Source: an uncultured Blastococcus sp. | Lineage (GTDB): Bacteria; Actinomycetota; Actinomycetes; Mycobacteriales; Geodermatophilaceae | Assembly: GCA_902805535.1 (NCBI GenBank) | Contig: CADCTN010000001.1 | Location: forward strand, 1-57,146 | Direction of reading: 5' to 3' | DNA length: 57,146 nucleotides | Part shown: positions 40,176-48,654 of the stretch, one piece after another | Layout: each line of letters begins with the position of its first letter | How positions within the stretch are numbered: position 1 is the first letter of the stretch | Notes under the pieces: generated by a model | The model's database searches: none | Told to the model about the DNA's origin: nothing | Seen by the model: the letters and a program-made list of their open reading frames with translations, nothing else | Translations under genes and position numbers: made by a program

Positions 40176-42524
40176 TCAGGCGACGCAACCGCCCAGCGCG
40201 ATGGTGCCGTCGACCGACTTGATCTGGTTCTGGACGGCGCCGAGCTTGTCCTCCAGGGCGTTCACGGTCACCACCTGCGCGGCGATCGCGTCCTTGTTGG
40301 CCACCTTCTGCGCCTGCAGGCCGCGCAGCACCGCCTGCGCGTCGGTGACCTGCTTGTCCAGCGTGGTCAGCTGGCCCTGGAGGCTCTTGAGCTGCGCCTC
40401 CGTGACACTGACGTCACCGCTGAGCTCGGCGAGCTTGCCCAGGAGGGGTGCCACCTGCCCCTGCAGACCGAGGATCTCGTTCTCCTTGGCGGTGATCTGG
40501 CCGTTGAGCCCGGTCAGCGTCGTGACCAGTCCGTCCACGTCGCCGCCGAGTTTCGTGACCTCGCCCTGCTTGGCGGTCACGGCGTCGGTCGCAGCGGTCA
40601 GTGCCGCCTGGGCCGCGCGCTGGTTCGCCTGCAGCGTCGCCAGTTCCAGCTTCTTGGCCTCGACCGCGGCAGTCGCGGAGGCCAGCGTGGCCTGCGCCTT
40701 GCTGAGCACCGACTGGGCCGAGGTCAGTACGGCCTTCTGGTCGGCGATCTTCTTCTTGTACGACTCGACGCCCGACTTGAGGTTGGGCAGGTTCGCCTCC
40801 ATGTCGGAGACGACCTTCTGCTGGGCGACGACCTTGGCGTTCGCGTCCGCGACGGCCTTCTGCAGCGGCGCCAGCTGGCCCTGCAGCGTGGCGATCTCGC
40901 CGTTCTTGGCGGTGACCGCTGCGTTGGCGTCCGTGACGGCCTTCTGCAGCGCCGGAAGCTGACCCTGCAGCGTGGTGATCTGGTCCTGCTTGGCGGTGAC
41001 CGCGCCATTGGCATTGGCGAGGGTCGTCTGGAGCCCAGCAGCCCGCACCTGCAGCGCGCTGCTCTCCTGCTGCTTGGCCAGCAGCGACGCGTTGAGGGTG
41101 TCGACCTGACCCTGCAGCGTCTTGAGATCGTTCTGCAGGCCCGTGATCTGAGTGTTCTTTGCGGTGATCTGGCCATTGACGGTGTCGAGCTGCGCCTGGA
41201 GGACGGCCCGCTGATCCTGGAGTGGCTTCTTGTCGCTGCCCTTCGCGTCCTTGATCTGCTGGTCCAGGACGGCGATCTTCTGCTCCAGCTCGGCCTTCTC
41301 GACATTGAGCTTGCGGAGGTCGCTCTGCGCCTTGCCGAGCGCCTCCTGCTTGGCGGCGATCGCCGCCTTGGTGTCGGTGATCTGCTTGTTCAGTGCGGCG
41401 ATCTCGCCGTTCACCGTGGTGATCTTCGCCGTGTTGGCGGCAACGGCGTCGGCGGCGGCCTCGGCCTGCGCCTGCAGCGGAAGCAGGTCGGCCTGCGCCT
41501 GGGTGATGTCGGCGTTCTTCGTGGCCAGCGCGCCGGCCGCGGCGTCCGCGGTGGCCTGCAGCGCGGGGAGCTCCTCCTGCGCCTGGGTGATCGCGGCGTT
41601 CTGGGCGGTGACGGCGTCCGCGGCCTCGCTCGCGTCGGCCTCCAGTCCCTCCAGCGCCAGCTTGGCCGCGTCGACCAGTGCCTGCTGGGCGTCCAGCTCC
41701 GCCTGAGCGGCCGCGCCGCCGGCCACTAGCTGATCCAGCTCGGCCTGCTCGTCCGCGACGGCCTTCGTCGCGGCGGTGACGGCCGCGGAGGCCTGCTGCT
41801 CGGCCTCGGTCAGCGCCGCCACCTCGGCCTCGCCGCCCTTGACCAGCTGCTCGGCGGCGGCCAGGTCATCAGCCGCCTGCTGGGCGGTGGCCTGCAGGTC
41901 GGCCAGGGCGGCGTTGGCGTCGTCGAGCGACTGCTGGGCCTGGGCGAGCTGGTTCGTGACGGTGTCAGCCTGGCCCTGGAGGTCGTCGGCCTCCTGCTGG
42001 GCTGCGGCGAGCTGCTCCTGCAGCGGAGCCAGCTGCGCGGTGACGTCGGCCTGCTGCGACTGGAGGTCTGCGAGGGCCTGCTCCGCGTCCGCGATCTCCC
42101 TCGTGGTGGCGGTCTGCTGCTCGGCCAGCGACGCCAGTCGGTCCTGCGCGGTCCCGATGTCCGAGTCGAGCTGAGCACCCTGTGCGTCGAGGTCGGCGAT
42201 GGCCTTGTCGGCGGCCGCGATGCCGGCCGTCAGCGTGTCGGCCTGCGCCTGCAACGTCGCCCGCTCGGCCTCCAGCGCGGCGATCTGGTCCACGTTCTTC
42301 CTCGCGGCCGCGCGCAGCAGGTTCCCCTCGACCATGCCGCGGTGCGCCAGCTGGTTGACCACGCCGTTGCAGATCCCGTTCGTCGGGGCCGGCGCGGCGG
42401 TCGCGGGGCTCGTCACGGCCAGCCCGCCGAGGAAGGCGGAGACCGCCAGGCCGGTCACCACACGGCGCGGAGCGAGCCGGAAGGCGGCGAACGATGGACC
42501 GGAGGAGTGACGAGCAACAGGCAT
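40176..42524 (-). CDS. Secreted 782-aa coiled-coil rod protein
   Basis: A Sec-type signal peptide (basic start, hydrophobic VVTGLAVSAFLGGLAV, cleavage near PATAA at about 44) is followed by about 700 residues of nearly continuous heptad-type helix rich in Ala, Gln, Leu, Thr and Asp. A 28-residue repeat (AVTAK..I.TLQGQL..LQKAV..ANA) occurs twice perfectly in register and in several diverged copies. No membrane anchor, LPXTG or enzymatic domain is seen. Only two cysteines exist, C52 near the mature N-terminus and C780 two residues from the C-terminus. I do not recognise a named family; parts resemble SMC/myosin-like coils by composition only. Confidence 0.8.
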   Translation of the reverse strand: MPVARHSSGPSFAAFRLAPRRVVTGLAVSAFLGGLAVTSPATAAPAPTNGICNGVVNQLAHRGMVEGNLLRAAARKNVDQIAALEAERATLQAQADTLTAGIAAADKAIADLDAQGAQLDSDIGTAQDRLASLAEQQTATTREIADAEQALADLQSQQADVTAQLAPLQEQLAAAQQEADDLQGQADTVTNQLAQAQQSLDDANAALADLQATAQQAADDLAAAEQLVKGGEAEVAALTEAEQQASAAVTAATKAVADEQAELDQLVAGGAAAQAELDAQQALVDAAKLALEGLEADASEAADAVTAQNAAITQAQEELPALQATADAAAGALATKNADITQAQADLLPLQAQAEAAADAVAANTAKITTVNGEIAALNKQITDTKAAIAAKQEALGKAQSDLRKLNVEKAELEQKIAVLDQQIKDAKGSDKKPLQDQRAVLQAQLDTVNGQITAKNTQITGLQNDLKTLQGQVDTLNASLLAKQQESSALQVRAAGLQTTLANANGAVTAKQDQITTLQGQLPALQKAVTDANAAVTAKNGEIATLQGQLAPLQKAVADANAKVVAQQKVVSDMEANLPNLKSGVESYKKKIADQKAVLTSAQSVLSKAQATLASATAAVEAKKLELATLQANQRAAQAALTAATDAVTAKQGEVTKLGGDVDGLVTTLTGLNGQITAKENEILGLQGQVAPLLGKLAELSGDVSVTEAQLKSLQGQLTTLDKQVTDAQAVLRGLQAQKVANKDAIAAQVVTVNALEDKLGAVQNQIKSVDGTIALGGCVA
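40837..41004. repeat. 84-bp tandem duplication within the coiled-coil gene
   Basis: Two adjacent 84-bp units (40837-40920, 40921-41004) encode the 28-residue, four-heptad repeat and differ at few positions. Confidence 0.8.
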
Positions 42525-42616
42525 GGAAAGGAAACCCTCGCGTTCGGCCGACCCCCGTATGGGCCCGCTCCGTGATCGAGGCTATGCGCCAAAAGGTTGG
42601 GCACAAGGTGTTGACC

Positions 42617-42632
42617 GTTCAAAGTATTGAAC
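42617..42632. promoter_or_regulatory. Palindrome GTTCAAAGTATTGAAC in the coiled-coil gene promoter region
   Basis: Perfect 6-bp arms around AGTA in an unusually AT-rich stretch about 95-110 bp upstream of the coiled-coil start. A second C/G dyad (ACCCCCGAGTGGGT) lies at about 42646-42659. The gap 42525-42750 has no other recognisable gene. Confidence 0.5.
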
Positions 42633-42750
42633 GCTGCGTGAACTGACCCCCGAGTGGGTGACGACCGTCGGTAGACAGCTCGAGTGAAGCATTACGCTGG
42701 GTGATTAGCCGTGTCCGTACTGTCCTGGATCGCCCGATGATCCGAACGGG

Positions 42751-43863
42751 TCAGCCGGCCAGCCGGGCGGCGGCGGCGGCGATGCGCTCGTCGGTGGCCG
42801 TCAGCGCCAGCCGGACGTGCTGGGCACCGGCCGGGCCGTAGAAGCTGCCAGGTGCGGCGACGATGCCCAGGCCGGCGAGCCAGTCGATCGTGACCCAGCA
42901 GTCCTCGTCGCGGGTCGCCCACAGGTACAGCCCGGCCTCGGAGTGGTCGATGCGCAGGCCGGCACCCCGGACGGCGGCGGCGAGCACCTCCCGGCGGGTC
43001 CGGTACCGCTCCCGCTGTGCCGCCACGTGCGCGTCGTCGTCCAGCGCCGCGACCATCGCGGCCTGCACCGGGCCCGGCACCAGCAGCCCGAGGTGCCGCC
43101 GGACCTCCCACACCGGCCGGACCAGCGCGGGGTCGCCGGAGAGCAGTCCGGCCCGGTATCCGGCCGCCGTCGACTGCTTCGACAGCGAGTGCACCGCGAG
43201 CAGACCGCGGTGGTCCTCCCCCGCGATGGCGGGATGCAGCAGGGACCGCGGCTCGACGTCCCAGCCGAGGGTCACGTAGCACTCGTCGGCGACGACGGGC
43301 ACGCCGTGCGCGCGGCCCCAGGCCACCCACGCGCGCAGCTGGTCGTCGGTCAGCACCCGGCCGTGCGGGTTGCCGGGCGAGTTCAGCCAGACCAGCACCA
43401 CCCCGGCGGCCTCCGGCGGGGGGACGTCGGTCCGGTGGACGGTCAGCCCGGCGAGAACGGCCCCGACCTCGTAGGTCGGGTAGGCGACCTCCGGGACGAC
43501 CACCGTGCCGCTGCGCAGCCCGAGCAGGGTGGGCAGCAGCGCCACCAGCTCCTTGGAGCCGACCGTCGGCACCAGGGAGGGGTCGGCGCCGAGCGGATCG
43601 GCGATCTGCACGCCCAGGCGGCGCCGCAACCAGCCAGCGGCGGCCGTGCGCAGCGCCGTCGTCCCCAGGGCGGTCGGGTACCCGGGGGCGTTGCCCCCGG
43701 CCGACAGCGCCCGGGTCAGGACGTCAGGGGTGTCGTCGACCGGCGTGCCGATCGACAGGTCCACCACCCCGCCGGGATGCCGGGCCGCCTGTGCCCGTGC
43801 CCCGGTGAGGGCGTCCCAGGGGAAGTCCGGCAGCGCGCGGACGGTCCCCGGGACCGGGGTCAG
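42751..43863 (-). CDS. dapC: Succinyldiaminopimelate transaminase
   Basis: A 370-aa PLP fold-type I aminotransferase: [31 protein letters not shown] at the N-terminus, [37 protein letters not shown], and the PLP lysine in [17 protein letters not shown]. It forms N-succinyl-LL-DAP with glutamate as donor. No ATG, GTG or TTG precedes LPDFPWD; the CTG overlapping the ferredoxin stop (CTGA) is the only fitting start. The next GTG would remove about 30 conserved residues. Coupled to the ferredoxin gene, as Rv1178-Rv1177. Confidence 0.93.
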   Translation of the reverse strand: MTPVPGTVRALPDFPWDALTGARAQAARHPGGVVDLSIGTPVDDTPDVLTRALSAGGNAPGYPTALGTTALRTAAAGWLRRRLGVQIADPLGADPSLVPTVGSKELVALLPTLLGLRSGTVVVPEVAYPTYEVGAVLAGLTVHRTDVPPPEAAGVVLVWLNSPGNPHGRVLTDDQLRAWVAWGRAHGVPVVADECYVTLGWDVEPRSLLHPAIAGEDHRGLLAVHSLSKQSTAAGYRAGLLSGDPALVRPVWEVRRHLGLLVPGPVQAAMVAALDDDAHVAAQRERYRTRREVLAAAVRGAGLRIDHSEAGLYLWATRDEDCWVTIDWLAGLGIVAAPGSFYGPAGAQHVRLALTATDERIAAAAARLAG

Positions 43864-44186
43864 TGGTCTTCGCCCTGGGGCGGCAGGGCCGCCACCAGCG
43901 GGTGGTCCTTGCCGACCTTCCCGGTCTTCGCGGCACCGCCGGGGCTGCCCAGCTCGGAGAAGAACTCCACGTTGGCGTCGTAGTAGTCCTTCCACTTGTC
44001 CGGGACGTCGTCCTCGTAGTAGATGGCCTCCACCGGGCAGACCGGCTCGCACGCACCGCAGTCGACGCATTCGTCGGGGTGGATGTAGAGCATCCGGTCG
44101 CCCTCGTAGATGCAGTCCACCGGACACTCGTCGATGCACGCCTTGTCGAGGACGTCGACGCAGGCCTGTGTGATGACGTAGGTCAC
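43860..44186 (-). CDS. fdxA: 7Fe ferredoxin ([3Fe-4S][4Fe-4S])
   Basis: A 108-aa actinobacterial FdxA/FdxC-type ferredoxin. Cluster ligands lie in [25 protein letters not shown] and [25 protein letters not shown], with the long C-terminal extension [21 protein letters not shown] typical of the seven-iron type. It carries low-potential electrons, for example to reductases or P450s. GGGAGG precedes the GTG. Its stop overlaps the dapC start. Confidence 0.95.
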   Translation of the reverse strand: MTYVITQACVDVLDKACIDECPVDCIYEGDRMLYIHPDECVDCGACEPVCPVEAIYYEDDVPDKWKDYYDANVEFFSELGSPGGAAKTGKVGKDHPLVAALPPQGEDH

Positions 44187-44306
44187 GGTGGTTCCTCCCG
44201 GGGACGCGGAGCGGCAACCCCTGGCCGGAGCCGAGGGCGATCAAGCGCACCCAGTATCACCCGCTGGCTCCGGGCCCGGCGCGACGGGTGCCCGGGGCGA
44301 CACGCC

Positions 44307-44325
44307 ACTCCCCTCGATGGGGGTG
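44307..44325. promoter_or_regulatory. C/G-tract dyad ACTCCCCTCGATGGGGGTG
   Basis: An imperfect dyad centred about 58.5 bp before GTG 44375 of the GGDEF-EAL gene, resembling the sites at 35797 and 36543. Confidence 0.45.
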
Positions 44326-44374
44326 CCTGCGCGTCGCGGCTCAAGGACCGCCGCACACGGCCGATCTCCATGCT

Positions 44375-47266
44375 GTGGGCACAGAACGGACGCACCCTGC
44401 GACGACGCCGCGGCCTGGGCCGCCGGTGTCGCCGTTCGACGCGCAGGCAGCCCTGGAGAGCCTGCTCGCCCGGCTGCGGGCGTCCGCGGGCGCCACCCGC
44501 GTCTCGGTGTGGGTCCACGAGGCCTCGACGGAGATGATCGTCCCCTACCGGCAGTCGCTCGCGGATCTGCGCGACGCCGACCCCGCGTCCACGCCCCGGA
44601 CCGCCATCACGCTCTCCCGATCCCCGTTCATGTCCGCGATCATCCGGAGCCGCCGGCCCCTCACGGCCAAGGCCGACGGCAGGCGCCTCTCGGACAAGGA
44701 GCTCGCCGGCCGCGGCGTCCGCTCCGCCCACGGCGAGCCGCTGCTCGTCGACGGCGAGGTGATCGGCGTCCTCACCGTGGAGCCTGCCGCCGCGGCCGCC
44801 CCCCACCTGCTGCGGCAGGTGGCCCCCAAGATCGCGCTCGCCCTCTCCGAGGCCTGGACCCGCCGGTCGGAGCAGCGTCGCACCGGGCAGGTGGAGGTCC
44901 TGCTCAGCCTCATCGAGTCGGCCTCCAAGGCCCAGTCGATGGACCACCTGCTCGGCGCCGCCTGCCGCCAGCTGGCCGAGCTGGGCGAGGTGGAGCGCGC
45001 CTGCATCTTCCTGCTGGAGGACGACCGCCTCGTCCCCCGGATGGCCGCCTACGCCGACGGCCGGCGGGAGCCCGGCACCTGGGAGCAGTTCCGCAACGCA
45101 CCCGTCGGGCTGCAGCTCGCCGAGACGGTCCTGCGCACCGGCCGCCCGATGGCCGCGGACAGGGACTCCGGACTGCTGTCGGGCTGGTGGGTCGACTCCT
45201 TCCAGATCGCCTCCGTGCTCGCCGTGCCCATCGGCCGCAGCCCGCACCTGGCCGGCGTGCTCACGCTCGACAGCACGCACGTCCGCCCCTTCTCCGAGGA
45301 CGTCCGCCGGCTGGCCGCCGCGGCCGGCGCGCACCTGGGCGGCGTGATCGAGCAGGCCCGCACCAGCGAGGCGCGGGCGGCCTCGCTGGCCACCGCGGAG
45401 GTCGTCCGCCAGATGCTGGTGGACGGCTCGCACGCGACCGGGGTGCCCGAGGCCGCGGAGGTGCTCGCCCGCGCCGTCCAGCGCCTGGCCGGCACCCATC
45501 GCAGTGCCGCCTATCTCGTCGACGACGCGGGCACCATCGGCGAGGTCCGCCACGTCGACTGGGCCGACGCCCACAAGCAGGTGATCGCCACCCGGCTGGT
45601 CGGCCGCCCAGCGGCCGACGTCCCCCTGTGGCGGGTCACCGCCGAGCAGCGCCTGCCGGTGTTCGTCGACGACACCATGACCAGCGACCTGGTCGATCCG
45701 CGCCTCGCCCAGGCCCTCGACCTGGCCTCCTACGTCAGCGTGCCGCTGTTGTCCGGCGACCGGCTGCTCGGCCTGGTGGTGACCGGCTCGGTGAGCGAGC
45801 GGCGCACCTGGTCCCCCGAGGTCCGGGAGGCCGTCCGGCAGGTGACGCTGGAGGGGGCGCTCGTGGTGGAGAACGCCGCGCTGCGCGCCGTCGAGCAGCT
45901 GCGCCTGCAGCAGCTGGCCACCGAGGCCCACCACGACCCCCTGACCGGGCTGGCCAACCGGCGCCGGTTCATCGAGGACCTCGAGGCCGCCGTCTACGGG
46001 GACGGGGCGGGCGACAGCGCCGTCCTCATGATCGACCTGGACCGCTTCAAGGAGATCAACGACAGCTTCGGGCACAGCGTCGGCGACGACCTGCTGTGCC
46101 TGGTCGGCCCGCGCCTGGAGCGGGCGCTGCAGCCGGGCGACCTCCTGGCGCGCATGGGTGGCGACGAGTTCGCCGTCCTGCTGCCCGACGCCGGCGCCGA
46201 CCGGGCACGGGACGTCGCCGTCCAGCTGGGCGCCGCCCTGCGCGACGCCTTCGTCCTCGACGGCATGCCGCTGCACATCGACGCGAGCATCGGCATCGCC
46301 CTGTGCCCCGACCACGGCCGCGACCGGTCGCTGCTGCTGGCCCGGGCGGACGCCGCGATGTACGTCGCCAAGCGCAGCCGGCACGGTTTCGAGGTCTGGA
46401 CGCCCGACGGGACGCCGGCCTCCCGCGACCGCCTGGAAACCCTCGAGCAGTTGCGGACCGCGCTGGACACCGACCAGCTCGACGTGCACTACCAGCCCAA
46501 GCTCGACCTCCGGACCGGCGGTGTGACCGGCGTGGAGGCGCTCGTCCGGTGGAACCACCCCGAGCGCGGGCTGCTCCACCCCGACGTGTTCCTGCCGCTC
46601 GCCGAGCAGGCCGGGCTCATGCGCCGCCTGGCCCTGCGGGTGCTCGAGCGGTCGCTGCGCGACGTGCACGCCTGGCGGGCGCGTGGGCTGGACCTGTCGG
46701 TGGCGGTCAACCTGTCGGTCTCGAACCTGCAGGACGTCGCCCTGCCGGAGCAGGTCGCGATGCTGCTGGACGCCGTCGGCGTGCCGGCGTCCGCGCTGCT
46801 CCTCGAGATCACCGAGGACGTCCTCATGGCCGACGCCGCTCGCAGCCAGCAGGTGATGTCCGCGCTGCGCCGCCTCGGCGTCCGGCTGTCCATCGACGAC
46901 TACGGCACGGGTTACTCCTCGCTGTCCTACCTCCGCGCCCTGCCGGTGGACCAGCTCAAGCTCGACCGCAGCTTCGTCAGCGACCTGACGTCGGACGAGC
47001 GCGCGGCCGCCATCGTCCGCAGCACGCTGCAGCTGAGCCGGGACCTGGGCATGACCATGGTGGTCGAGGGCGTGGAGGACGCGGCCACGTTGGCGGCGCT
47101 GCGCGCGTGGGGCTGCGAGTACGCGCAGGGCTACCACATCGCACGGCCCATGCCGGCCGAGCGGTTCCTCGCCTGGCTGGCCGACCGGCCGACCGACGTT
47201 CCCCCCGGAGCCATCCCCACCCAGCGCGTTCTCCCGTCGCGGCGCGGGAGCCGCCAGCCGTCCTAG
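44375..47266 (+). CDS. GAF-GGDEF-EAL cyclic di-GMP turnover protein
   Basis: A 963-aa soluble protein. Three GAF-like sensor segments (about 25-160, 185-330, 350-505) precede a GGDEF domain (about 520-680, intact RMGGDEF at 593-599). An EAL domain (about 695-940) has EAL at 721-723, then LEITED, IDDYGTGYSS, KLDRSF and VVEGVED. Both activities look intact. The inhibitory RxxD site before GGDEF is QPGD, so product inhibition is probably lost. Start is uncertain: GTG 44375 is chosen by dyad spacing; GTG 44288 and 44426 are alternatives. Divergent from the ferredoxin gene. Confidence 0.92.
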   Translation: MGTERTHPATTPRPGPPVSPFDAQAALESLLARLRASAGATRVSVWVHEASTEMIVPYRQSLADLRDADPASTPRTAITLSRSPFMSAIIRSRRPLTAKADGRRLSDKELAGRGVRSAHGEPLLVDGEVIGVLTVEPAAAAAPHLLRQVAPKIALALSEAWTRRSEQRRTGQVEVLLSLIESASKAQSMDHLLGAACRQLAELGEVERACIFLLEDDRLVPRMAAYADGRREPGTWEQFRNAPVGLQLAETVLRTGRPMAADRDSGLLSGWWVDSFQIASVLAVPIGRSPHLAGVLTLDSTHVRPFSEDVRRLAAAAGAHLGGVIEQARTSEARAASLATAEVVRQMLVDGSHATGVPEAAEVLARAVQRLAGTHRSAAYLVDDAGTIGEVRHVDWADAHKQVIATRLVGRPAADVPLWRVTAEQRLPVFVDDTMTSDLVDPRLAQALDLASYVSVPLLSGDRLLGLVVTGSVSERRTWSPEVREAVRQVTLEGALVVENAALRAVEQLRLQQLATEAHHDPLTGLANRRRFIEDLEAAVYGDGAGDSAVLMIDLDRFKEINDSFGHSVGDDLLCLVGPRLERALQPGDLLARMGGDEFAVLLPDAGADRARDVAVQLGAALRDAFVLDGMPLHIDASIGIALCPDHGRDRSLLLARADAAMYVAKRSRHGFEVWTPDGTPASRDRLETLEQLRTALDTDQLDVHYQPKLDLRTGGVTGVEALVRWNHPERGLLHPDVFLPLAEQAGLMRRLALRVLERSLRDVHAWRARGLDLSVAVNLSVSNLQDVALPEQVAMLLDAVGVPASALLLEITEDVLMADAARSQQVMSALRRLGVRLSIDDYGTGYSSLSYLRALPVDQLKLDRSFVSDLTSDERAAAIVRSTLQLSRDLGMTMVVEGVEDAATLAALRAWGCEYAQGYHIARPMPAERFLAWLADRPTDVPPGAIPTQRVLPSRRGSRQPS

Positions 47267-47299
47267 CGGGCGCCTCGGCGCGCTACGAGCGGCCGGACC

Positions 47300-47740
47300 T
47301 CACCGAGCGGCACCGGTGGCACTGCCGACCGGGTGCCGAACCGGCTCCTCCGGCCCGAGCGGCGGACGCCGGGGGCCGGCCAGTACCCGGCCGACGGAGA
47401 ACGCCGCCGCCACGACGCCGATCATCAGGAACGCCAGGTTGACCACCCCCGTGGCACCACCACCGGTCATCACCAGGTCACCCTCGGGACGGCGGATCAT
47501 CGCGCCCACGGCCACGACCAGCCAGGTCACCGCCGGGAGGACGGCGACCAGCCGGCTGCCGGAGAACCGGAGCGCCGCGGCCGGCAGGAGCAGGTTGGCG
47601 ACCACGGCGGCGACCACCGACACCGGGACGAGGACGCCGCCGACCCGCAGCGGCAGCCAGAACACCTCGACGAGGGCGAGCCAGCCGGCCACCACGACGG
47701 CGCCCAGGCCCCAGCCCACCCGCTCGCCGGCCGCCCTCAT
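47300..47740 (-). CDS. DUF6113-like membrane protein (Rv1171-like)
   Basis: A 146-aa protein with four predicted transmembrane helices ([80 protein letters not shown]) and a Pro-rich tail. The gene after mshB in actinobacteria commonly encodes such a protein. Function unknown. ATG overlaps the mshB stop (ATGA). Confidence 0.8.
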   Translation of the reverse strand: MRAAGERVGWGLGAVVVAGWLALVEVFWLPLRVGGVLVPVSVVAAVVANLLLPAAALRFSGSRLVAVLPAVTWLVVAVGAMIRRPEGDLVMTGGGATGVVNLAFLMIGVVAAAFSVGRVLAGPRRPPLGPEEPVRHPVGSATGAAR

Positions 47741-48630
47741 CCGCCGGTGCCGGCGAAGAGGTCGTCCTCCAGGCTGTCGGGGCCTGGCCCGGCGGGGCCG
47801 CGCTCGCCCTGCACGAGCCGGTAGTACTCCACCGCCATCACCTCGAGACCCAGGTTGTTGGAGAGCGCGAAGAACGGTCCGTCCACCAGGATCTGGGTCG
47901 GGTGCGCGCGCATGGCGGCGTCCTTCCGGCCCGCGAAGGCCCGCCCGTCGACCACCGCGGCGACCTCCTCGTCGGGCACGCCGAACGGGAGGTCGTCGGC
48001 GCTCGTGGCACCCTCGAAGAACGTCGTGTCGCCGGCGGCGGCCATCGCGTCGATGCCCTGCTGCAGGACCGAGCGCGGCACGCAGGACCAGTAGACCTTC
48101 GCCGTCGTCCAGGCCTCGCCCAGGTCGGGGCGGTAGGCCGGGTCGGCCGCCGCGGCCACCGCACCCATCGCGACGCGGTGGGCCTGGATGTGGTCGGGGT
48201 GGCCGTAGCCGCCGTTCTCGTCGTAGGTGACGACGACCTGCGGACGCACCTCGCGGACGACGGCGACGGCGTGCGCGACCGCCTCGTCGAGGTCGGCGTT
48301 CCAGAAGGCCCGCGGGTGCTCGTTGGCCGGCACACCCATCATCCCGGAGTCCCGGTAGCGCCCGGCCCCGCCCAGGAAGCGGAGGTCGCTCACGCCGAGG
48401 GCCTCCATCGCCGCCCGCAGCTCCCAGATCCGGTAGCCGCCCAGCTGATCGGCCTGGCCGGCGGCCAGCTGGGCGAGCTCGGGAACGAGGATCTCGCCCT
48501 CCTCGCCGAGCGTGCAGGTGAGCAGGGTCACCTGCGCACCCTCGGCGACGTACCGCGCCATGGTGGCGCCGTTGTTGATCGTCTCGTCGTCGGGGTGGGC
48601 ATGGACGAGCAGCATCCGTCGATCGGTCAC
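47737..48630 (-). CDS. mshB: N-acetyl-GlcN-Ins deacetylase of mycothiol synthesis
   Basis: A 297-aa zinc deacetylase of the LmbE/PIG-L family. The metal motif [30 protein letters not shown] (His12, Asp15) and HPDH mid-protein in [23 protein letters not shown] are present. The long form and [15 protein letters not shown] favour MshB over Mca. It releases GlcN-Ins for mycothiol. GTG start; the following membrane protein gene overlaps its stop. Confidence 0.93.
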   Translation of the reverse strand: MTDRRMLLVHAHPDDETINNGATMARYVAEGAQVTLLTCTLGEEGEILVPELAQLAAGQADQLGGYRIWELRAAMEALGVSDLRFLGGAGRYRDSGMMGVPANEHPRAFWNADLDEAVAHAVAVVREVRPQVVVTYDENGGYGHPDHIQAHRVAMGAVAAAADPAYRPDLGEAWTTAKVYWSCVPRSVLQQGIDAMAAAGDTTFFEGATSADDLPFGVPDEEVAAVVDGRAFAGRKDAAMRAHPTQILVDGPFFALSNNLGLEVMAVEYYRLVQGERGPAGPGPDSLEDDLFAGTGG

Positions 48631-48654
48631 GGCACGATCCTGCCGGATCGCCGG

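Noticed and set aside
39879-41729. 616-aa plus-strand Leu/Arg/Gly repeat-like frame
   Set aside because: It mirrors the heptad repeats of the coiled-coil gene on the other strand; a repetitive appearance is expected.
44183-47137. 984-aa open frame antisense to the GGDEF-EAL gene
   Set aside because: It is a GC-bias shadow: low-complexity His/Gly/Val/Arg composition, no domain, and it covers a gene with clear motifs. It also runs through the fdxA promoter.
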